Shown: in pieces, positions 58,097-64,000 of the stretch | Layout of the letters: every line of letters begins with the position of its first letter | How positions within the stretch are numbered: position 1 is the stretch's first letter | Assembly (NCBI GenBank): GCA_001464425.1 | Contig: LNEK01000032.1 | Location: 1-64,000 of the forward strand | Source of the DNA: Alphaproteobacteria bacterium Ga0077535 | GTDB lineage: Bacteria; Pseudomonadota; Alphaproteobacteria; Caulobacterales; Aquidulcibacteraceae | Length of the DNA stretch: 64,000 bases | Reading direction: 5' to 3' | Program-made: the position numbers and the translations under genes | Notes under the pieces: model-generated | Told to the model about the DNA's origin: nothing | The model's input: the letters and a program-made list of their open reading frames with translations, nothing else | The model's database searches: none

Positions 58097-60024
58097 GGGC
58101 TCACCTTCTTCCGCCGGCTCAGCGCGATAAGGCTGAGCACCCCGCCAAAAGCCATCATCAATGCGCCGAGAAAGATCAGATAGACCAGCGGGTTGTGATA
58201 GAGCCGAACCGACCAGGCGCCCGTCTCATCACGCGCCGCCTCCCCAAGCGCCACGTAGAGATCGCCGTCAATTCCAGAGAGAATACCAACCTCCGTTGTC
58301 GGCATCGGTGATGTGGTGAAATAGCGCCGCTCCGCTGAGAGTCGCTGCACCGCCGCGCCCCTCTCCACTCGGAATTCGGCGCGGGTCGCCGTGTAGTTCG
58401 GCCCCTCGGTTTGTCCGACACCTAGAAGCGTCAAACGCCGCTCAACGAAATCCACGCTCTCGCCCGGCGTGAGCAACACGATGCGCTCACTGCGAAAGGC
58501 AGTTTCGGCAATCGCGCCGATCGTCAGCACACCGGCGCCAAGGTGCGCGAGACTCATCGACCAAACCGCCAGCGGCAGCGCTGCAAGCTTTGCAAGCTTG
58601 CGCCCTTCACCCCGCTCAATGCGGGTCCACAAATAGATGAACCCGCCGGCGATGAGCCACACGCCCAGCGCCAGCCCAATCGCAGGCACAGCGCGCCAAC
58701 CAGACAAAGCAAGCGCTGTCACCAGCGTGACAAGCGCCAGCGCACCCGCAGGCGCGAGGCGCATCAGCGCAGTGCGCATGTCGCCAACGCGCCACGTCAA
58801 CATAGGGCCGAGCGGCAACAGCAGAAGCAACACGCCGAGCAAAGGCGCAACGGTTGCGTTGAAAAAAGGCGGGCCGACTGAAATCAGGCCGCCGCCCATA
58901 GCTTCCACGATCAGCGGGTAGAGCGTGCCAATCAGGACGACAGCTGCCGCAATAGCGAGCCCAAAATTATTCCAGACCAACATACTTTCACGGCTGACCG
59001 CTGCGAAACCGGAAGCCTGCGCCAATTTCGGCGCCCGCCAAGCGTAGAGCCCAAAGCCGACGCCGAGCGCGATGAACAGAAGCACCAACATCGCAATGCC
59101 GCGCTGCGGGTCGACTGCGAACGCGTGCACCGAGGTCAGCACGCCAGAGCGCACTAAGAACGTGCCGAGGATAGCGAGACCAAAGCCGATGATCGCGAGC
59201 AGCATCGTCCAACTCGCCAGCGAACCGCGCCGCTCTGTAACGATGGCTGAGTGCACCAGCGCCGCCGCGATCAGCCACGGCATGAAGCTCGCATTCTCGA
59301 CTGGATCCCAGAACCACCAGCCGCCCCAGCCGAGTTCGTAATAGGCCCAGTAGGAGCCGATCGCGATGCCCGCGGTGAGGAACATCCAGGCCGCAAGCGT
59401 CCATGGTCGCAGCGCACGCGCCCACGCCTGATCAGCTTTGCCTTCAATCAACGCTGCGATGGCGAGCGAGAACGGCACGCTCAACCCAACATAGCCGAGA
59501 TAAAGCAGCGGCGGATGGATGACGAGCGCAGGGTCCTGCAAAAGCGGATTCAGGCCCGACCCAATCATCGGCGCGGGATCGAGCCGCGCAAACGGCGGAG
59601 ACAAGAAGAGCGTGTAGATCAGCGCGCCGGCAGTGACCAAACCCTGGACGCCAACGCTGCGCGACCAAAGACCCTGGCTTTGACGCCCACGCGTTGAAGC
59701 AAGAACCGCCCCGAACAGCGCCGACACAGTGCACCACAGCAGCATCGAGCCTTCGTGGTTTCCCCAGGCCCCCGCTATTTTGTAGGCGAGCGGCTTATCA
59801 ATGTGTGAGTTGGCGGCCACAACGGCGACAGAGAAATCCGATCGCACGAACACGATGATCAGGCATATGAACCCAAAGATGCAAAGCGCAGCGGCCGCTT
59901 GAGCGATTGCAGCCGTCGCTTGCGCACGTGAATCGCGGCGTGAGGCCGTGAGCCCCATAACTCCCTGCGCAAGACTAAGCGCCAGCGCCAGCGCCGCGGC
60001 AAACGCGCCAATCTCTGCGATCAT
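58093..60024 (-). CDS. ccmF: Cytochrome c maturation protein CcmF/CycK
   Basis: GAWGNHEGSMLLW, GWGGWWFWDPVENASFMPWL. Confidence 0.96.
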   Translation of the reverse strand: MIAEIGAFAAALALALSLAQGVMGLTASRRDSRAQATAAIAQAAAALCIFGFICLIIVFVRSDFSVAVVAANSHIDKPLAYKIAGAWGNHEGSMLLWCTVSALFGAVLASTRGRQSQGLWSRSVGVQGLVTAGALIYTLFLSPPFARLDPAPMIGSGLNPLLQDPALVIHPPLLYLGYVGLSVPFSLAIAALIEGKADQAWARALRPWTLAAWMFLTAGIAIGSYWAYYELGWGGWWFWDPVENASFMPWLIAAALVHSAIVTERRGSLASWTMLLAIIGFGLAILGTFLVRSGVLTSVHAFAVDPQRGIAMLVLLFIALGVGFGLYAWRAPKLAQASGFAAVSRESMLVWNNFGLAIAAAVVLIGTLYPLIVEAMGGGLISVGPPFFNATVAPLLGVLLLLLPLGPMLTWRVGDMRTALMRLAPAGALALVTLVTALALSGWRAVPAIGLALGVWLIAGGFIYLWTRIERGEGRKLAKLAALPLAVWSMSLAHLGAGVLTIGAIAETAFRSERIVLLTPGESVDFVERRLTLLGVGQTEGPNYTATRAEFRVERGAAVQRLSAERRYFTTSPMPTTEVGILSGIDGDLYVALGEAARDETGAWSVRLYHNPLVYLIFLGALMMAFGGVLSLIALSRRKKVSP

Positions 60025-60461
60025 GGCGCGTCTTCGCCTTTCCATTCGCCGCGCTGCTTGATCGCTTCAGCGACCTCGCGCGGCATGTAATTCTCATCGT
60101 GCTTCGCCAGCACGCGATCAGCCTCAAATGCTGCGCCAGGCGCCCATGTGCCCTCGGCGACAACGCCTTGGCCCTCGCGGAAAAGGTCCGGCAAAATCCC
60201 CGCGTAGCGAACCTCGACCTGGGTCGCGCCATCCGTCACGGCAAAGCGCATTGCGCCATCTTCGTCGCGACGAAGCGTGCCGTCGACGACTAGGCCGCCG
60301 AGCCGGACGCGCTGACCGGATTGCGCTTTCTCAGCCAACTCGGAAGGCGCGACGAAATAGGTGATGGAATCGCGCAGGCCCACGAAGGTGAGCGTCGCCG
60401 CAAGCACCAGCACGGCGCCGGCTGCGGCGATCATCATCAAACGCTGGTCACGACGGCGCAT
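60021..60461 (-). CDS. ccmE: Cytochrome c maturation heme chaperone CcmE/CycJ
   Basis: VRLGGLVVDGTLRRDEDGAMRFAVTDG, LPDLFREGQGVVAEG, LAKHDENYMPREV. Confidence 0.95.
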   Translation of the reverse strand: MRRRDQRLMMIAAAGAVLVLAATLTFVGLRDSITYFVAPSELAEKAQSGQRVRLGGLVVDGTLRRDEDGAMRFAVTDGATQVEVRYAGILPDLFREGQGVVAEGTWAPGAAFEADRVLAKHDENYMPREVAEAIKQRGEWKGEDAP

Positions 60462-60464
60462 ATG

Positions 60465-61124
60465 TCAGCCTCCCGTGCTCATACGACGCGCCATCTCGAT
60501 GCGCGGATCTTCTGGCGACATCCGCGCCAGCGCCTCCCCCCAGAAGCGGCGCGCATCAGCTTCGCGGCCTTGCTCCATCGCCGCCACTGCTTGGTATATC
60601 CACGGGGCCGGATCATTCATCAGTGCGCCAGCCTGTTCAAACAAGCGCAGGGCCTCAGGCGTAATCGGTCCACCTTCGATAACCACCAGCGCTCTTCCAA
60701 GTCCCAGCATCGCCGCTGCAAGTTGGGGGTCGCGCTGCAATGCAGCGTCATAGGCCCGCGCGGCTTCCTGCGGACGTTCCATTTGCATCAGAGCGTTGCC
60801 GAGATAGAGGCGCGGCACCGGATCGGTCGGATGCTGGCGCGCCGCCTCGGTCCAGATCACGACCGTCTCTTCCACGGTGAACGTCGTCGGGTCGCGCGTA
60901 CGCAGGGCCTCGAAGCGCTCCGCGTAAGAAGCGCCGGGCAATTCCGGCCTGCCGATAAACAGATAGACACCCAGCCCGACCAGGATCACCGCAACGCAGG
61001 CCGCCAGGGCGGGGCGCGCGCCCGCTGCGCCGCCGCCGGCTCGGCGATACGCCCGCAGCACCCAGAACGCTGCCGCCGCAGCCAAAACGGCGCCGACCAT
61101 TAAGACAATGATGGATGTCCACAC
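60465..61124 (-). CDS. ccmI: CcmI/CycH-like TPR cytochrome c biogenesis protein
   Basis: N-terminal TM pair, TPR region; position in ccmIEFH operon. Confidence 0.83.
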   Translation of the reverse strand: MWTSIIVLMVGAVLAAAAAFWVLRAYRRAGGGAAGARPALAACVAVILVGLGVYLFIGRPELPGASYAERFEALRTRDPTTFTVEETVVIWTEAARQHPTDPVPRLYLGNALMQMERPQEAARAYDAALQRDPQLAAAMLGLGRALVVIEGGPITPEALRLFEQAGALMNDPAPWIYQAVAAMEQGREADARRFWGEALARMSPEDPRIEMARRMSTGG

Positions 61125-61180
61125 AGGGAGAGTGCCTAGCCTTGTTTGGGGCGGCGCGAAATCCGTTCGGACGCCGCAGG

Positions 61181-62629
61181 CTAGTCCGTAGCCGGCAACC
61201 GGAGGCGCGCTTTGAGCCCGCCCAATTCGCCGCGCTCAAAAAGCAGTTCCCCAGCGTAGAGGTCGACGGTCTCTTTCAGGATGGACAGCCCTAGGCCCTG
61301 GCCGGGCGCGGCTTCGTCCAGGCGCGCGCCGCGCGCCATGGCCTTTGCGATATCGGCCTCGGAAAGCCCCGGGCCGTCATCCTCCACCACGATCTCGAAC
61401 AAACCATTGCTCTCGAACGCCGGAAGCAGACGTACGATAACTTGGCTCTTGCCGTACTTGCAGGCGTTGTCGATGAGGTTCGCAGCCATTTCGAGCAAGT
61501 CTTCACGTTCACCTCGGAAGGTGACGTCGCCTTTGGCCTCAATCGAGATGTCGACAGCTTTTTGCGTGTCGTACTTTTGCTCCATCATGAAGATCAGATC
61601 TTCGAGGTTCTGAAGCACGAGCGTCCGGTAGGCGATCGTCTGCGCGCCAGCCTGCGCCTCGGCTCGCGCCGCGACACGTGCACGGCGCAGCTGACGCTCG
61701 ACGAACCCCTCCATCTCCTCGATGGACGCCTTCATCACCGCATCCGATTGCCCGTCATGTGCGGCATTCTTCAACACCGCGATGGGAGTCTTCAGCGCAT
61801 GCGCTAAATTGCCGACGTGGCGGCGCGCCCGCTCAACCACTTCGCGATTGTGATCGACCAGCGCATTCAGTTCCTCGGCGACCGGCTTGAGCTCGGCTGG
61901 ATATTGGCCAGTCAACCGCTCGGAATCACCGCGGCGAACATTGACGATGTCGCGCCTGAGTTCACTGAGCGGCTCTAGCCCAATGCGGATTTGCAGCAGC
62001 GTCACCAACGCCACCATGAGCGCGCAAAACGCCACGAACACCGCGAAAGCGAGCCCGACCAAATTGGCTGCCGGCGCCAGGATAGAGCGCGGCGTCACGC
62101 CAACGATGAAGAGGTAGCGCCCATCGAGCTCCGGGATCTCAACAACGCGCGCAATAATCCGCAGCGGCTCGTCTGCATCTGGGCCGGGAATGGTGAAAAA
62201 GTGCGGCTCGCTGAGCGCGCCCGGCGCTTGGATCTGAGCCAGCAATTTGGGATCGAGTTCGATGCCTGCGTCGAACAGCGAGGGGGAAATCACCTCAACA
62301 AGAACCGAACCATCGTCGGTCAGGCGCGCGATCTGGTAATAACGACCGCTGAGGGCCTGCAGATAGCGCGGGTCATAAGGCAAATCGCGCAATGCGATCT
62401 CCCCAGAGAGACCAGGTCCAGAATTGCCGATGAGATTATCCATCACCGTCCCGATTTCCGGATCGATGAGAATGCGCAGCATCTGGCGATTAAATTGCGC
62501 ATAGGCGATCACGCCGACAGCGACGAGGCCAATGACGCTCACAGTGGCGATCGTCGCAAGCCTTGCAGCGAGCGAACGGCGGATCAGCTCACGAAATCGA
62601 TTGAGAAAGCCCCCCGCCGCCTCAGTCAC
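61181..62629 (-). CDS. Sensor histidine kinase (PhoQ-like)
   Basis: TM, HAMP-like region, RRHVGNLAHALKTPIAVLKNA, VVEDDGPGLSEADIAKAMARGARLDEAAPGQGLGLSI. Confidence 0.9.
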   Translation of the reverse strand: MTEAAGGFLNRFRELIRRSLAARLATIATVSVIGLVAVGVIAYAQFNRQMLRILIDPEIGTVMDNLIGNSGPGLSGEIALRDLPYDPRYLQALSGRYYQIARLTDDGSVLVEVISPSLFDAGIELDPKLLAQIQAPGALSEPHFFTIPGPDADEPLRIIARVVEIPELDGRYLFIVGVTPRSILAPAANLVGLAFAVFVAFCALMVALVTLLQIRIGLEPLSELRRDIVNVRRGDSERLTGQYPAELKPVAEELNALVDHNREVVERARRHVGNLAHALKTPIAVLKNAAHDGQSDAVMKASIEEMEGFVERQLRRARVAARAEAQAGAQTIAYRTLVLQNLEDLIFMMEQKYDTQKAVDISIEAKGDVTFRGEREDLLEMAANLIDNACKYGKSQVIVRLLPAFESNGLFEIVVEDDGPGLSEADIAKAMARGARLDEAAPGQGLGLSILKETVDLYAGELLFERGELGGLKARLRLPATD

Positions 62630-63297
62630 TGCTGTTCCGCGGGATCGACCAGCCTGTAGCCCAGACCTTTTTCCGTGATGATCCGCTCAGAGCCGATCTT
62701 GCGGCGCAGGATGCCAACAAAGACTTCGATGGTGTTGGAGTCCCGCTCGTGATCTTGGCTGTAGATTTTCTCAGTCAGTTCAGTGCGCGACACGATGCGG
62801 CCCGCGTGGTGCATCAAATAATCGAGCACCTTGTATTGGTACGCCGTGAGCTTCACCGGCACGCCATTGACCGTGACTTGGCCCGTCGCCGCATTAAGCC
62901 GCAGGTCGCCAACCTCCAGTACCGAGGATTGGTGATCGGTTTGGCGGCGCACATTAGCGCGCACGCGCGCCAATAACTCGGCCATATGGAAAGGCTTGGT
63001 GACGTAGTCGTTGGCGCCGAGATCAAGGCCCTCGACCTTCTCGCTCCAGCGATCGCGGGCCGATAGGATAAGCACCGGCATTGAGCGGCCGTCCTTGCGC
63101 CAGGCCTTCAGGACTGAGAGCCCATCCACCTTCGGCAGGCCCAGATCAAGGATCGCCAAATCGTAGGGCTCGGTCTCACCGAGGAACTGGCCTTCTTCGC
63201 CGTTGTCGGCGGTATCAACCGTATAGCCCGCATCAGTGAGCGCCCCGGAGAGCTGCTCACGCAGGTTCTTATCGTCTTCGACTACCAAAACCCGCAT
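62626..63297 (-). CDS. OmpR-family response regulator (PhoP-like)
   Basis: MRVLVVEDDKNLREQLSGAL, AILDLGLPKVDGL, C-terminal winged helix. Confidence 0.93.
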   Translation of the reverse strand: MRVLVVEDDKNLREQLSGALTDAGYTVDTADNGEEGQFLGETEPYDLAILDLGLPKVDGLSVLKAWRKDGRSMPVLILSARDRWSEKVEGLDLGANDYVTKPFHMAELLARVRANVRRQTDHQSSVLEVGDLRLNAATGQVTVNGVPVKLTAYQYKVLDYLMHHAGRIVSRTELTEKIYSQDHERDSNTIEVFVGILRRKIGSERIITEKGLGYRLVDPAEQQ

Positions 63298-63312
63298 GCG
63301 TGCACTTAGTCC

Positions 63313-63630
63313 CTATCGGGCCGCGTCCACGCGGAAATCGCGTACCTGGCCGTCCGGCATTCGCCAACGGATCAGATAAATCGGCCTGCCCCCGTCCTCA
63401 AGGCGCGCCGAGATCAGCTCGCCCCCGTAACGAGAGCGAAGTTCCTCAACGACATCGCGCAGGGGGCGAACGTCTTGCTGGCCGCCATTTCGATATTGGG
63501 TAGGCATCACCCAGCTGGGCTGAACCGCCACAGCCGCGTCAGCGCGCAACGGCAGCGCACTGGCCCCGGCGCCGGACACGGCGGAACCGGCAAGCAGCGC
63601 CGCGGAAAGAAGGAGAGACTTTGCCCACAT
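63313..63630 (-). CDS. PepSY-like periplasmic protein
   Basis: Start at 63630 gives signal peptide MWAKSLLLSAALLAGSAVSGAGA; LRDVVEELRSRYGGELISARLEDGGRPIYLIRWRMPDGQVRDFRVDA. Confidence 0.75.
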   Translation of the reverse strand: MWAKSLLLSAALLAGSAVSGAGASALPLRADAAVAVQPSWVMPTQYRNGGQQDVRPLRDVVEELRSRYGGELISARLEDGGRPIYLIRWRMPDGQVRDFRVDAAR

Positions 63631-63691
63631 CACGAGGAAGGGTTTACCGGCGCGCCACTGAACGCGCCCTGAATGTAACCGCTGCTTCTGC

Positions 63692-64000
63692 TTAACCACC
63701 CGGCCGAGGTGGCGTGTAGTCGCGTTTGGGCCATTTCTTGACGAATTTCTTCAGATCCTCGTCCGGAATCTCCGGGAGCACCACCTGCAGCCGGACGAAC
63801 TGATCGCCCTGGCCAGCCACGCCCTTGCCCTTCAAGCGCAACGTCTTACCGGTGTTGGAGCCGGCCGGGACCGTCAAAGTCACATTGCCGGTCGGCGTCG
63901 GGGCCTGAACCTTCCCGCCCTCGACCGCCTCGGTCAGCGAGATGTTCAAATCCATGTGTACGTCTTGACCTTCGCGTCGGAAGAACGCGTGCGGCTTGAC
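63692..64000 (-). CDS. DnaJ C-terminal-domain protein (CbpA/DnaJ-like), truncated by window edge
   Basis: Frame open to window end: VKPHAFFRREGQDVHMDLNISLTEAVEGGKVQAPTPTGNVTLTVPAGSNTGKTLRLKGKG. Confidence 0.9.
   Translation of the reverse strand, partial: VKPHAFFRREGQDVHMDLNISLTEAVEGGKVQAPTPTGNVTLTVPAGSNTGKTLRLKGKGVAGQGDQFVRLQVVLPEIPDEDLKKFVKKWPKRDYTPPRPGG

Overview
High-GC alphaproteobacterial chromosome segment. Caulobacterales/Hyphomonadaceae-like is my inference, from the PleC-like kinase, cycHJKL-type ccm operon, imuABC cassette and GTTC-N7-GTTC LexA box. Most of the window is core genome: guaA, guaB, rsmB-like, rlmE, ppx, hspQ, an arginine succinyltransferase (ast) cluster, ompA paralogs, tRNA-Lys, glpK, methylmalonyl-CoA mutase, recQ, imuA-imuB-dnaE2, ogt, pepN, a PAS histidine kinase, glnE, two two-component systems, degP and ccmIEFH. 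The left edge is the end of an integrated element: a truncated tyrosine integrase beside the 3' end of guaA, with a cluster of TATACCGTCA repeats between them. Main points for follow-up: (1) the int/repeat cluster/guaA junction; (2) a ~0.5 kb noncoding block at 3.6-4.1 kb with strong nested plus-strand hairpins and GNRA tetraloops, an unidentified structured-RNA candidate; (3) a tandem OmpA paralog broken by a 43-bp deletion visible by comparison with its neighbour; (4) a GH25 lysozyme and a small membrane protein translationally coupled between the two methylmalonyl-CoA mutase subunit genes, with a transmembrane tail fused to the small subunit; (5) an M20 peptidase heading the ast operon where AstE would be expected; (6) recQ reading through into a convergent gene; (7) a LexA box placed between divergent imuA and ogt. 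No CRISPR array or recognised antiphage system was found. All calls come from reading the sequence and supplied translations; no database search was run.
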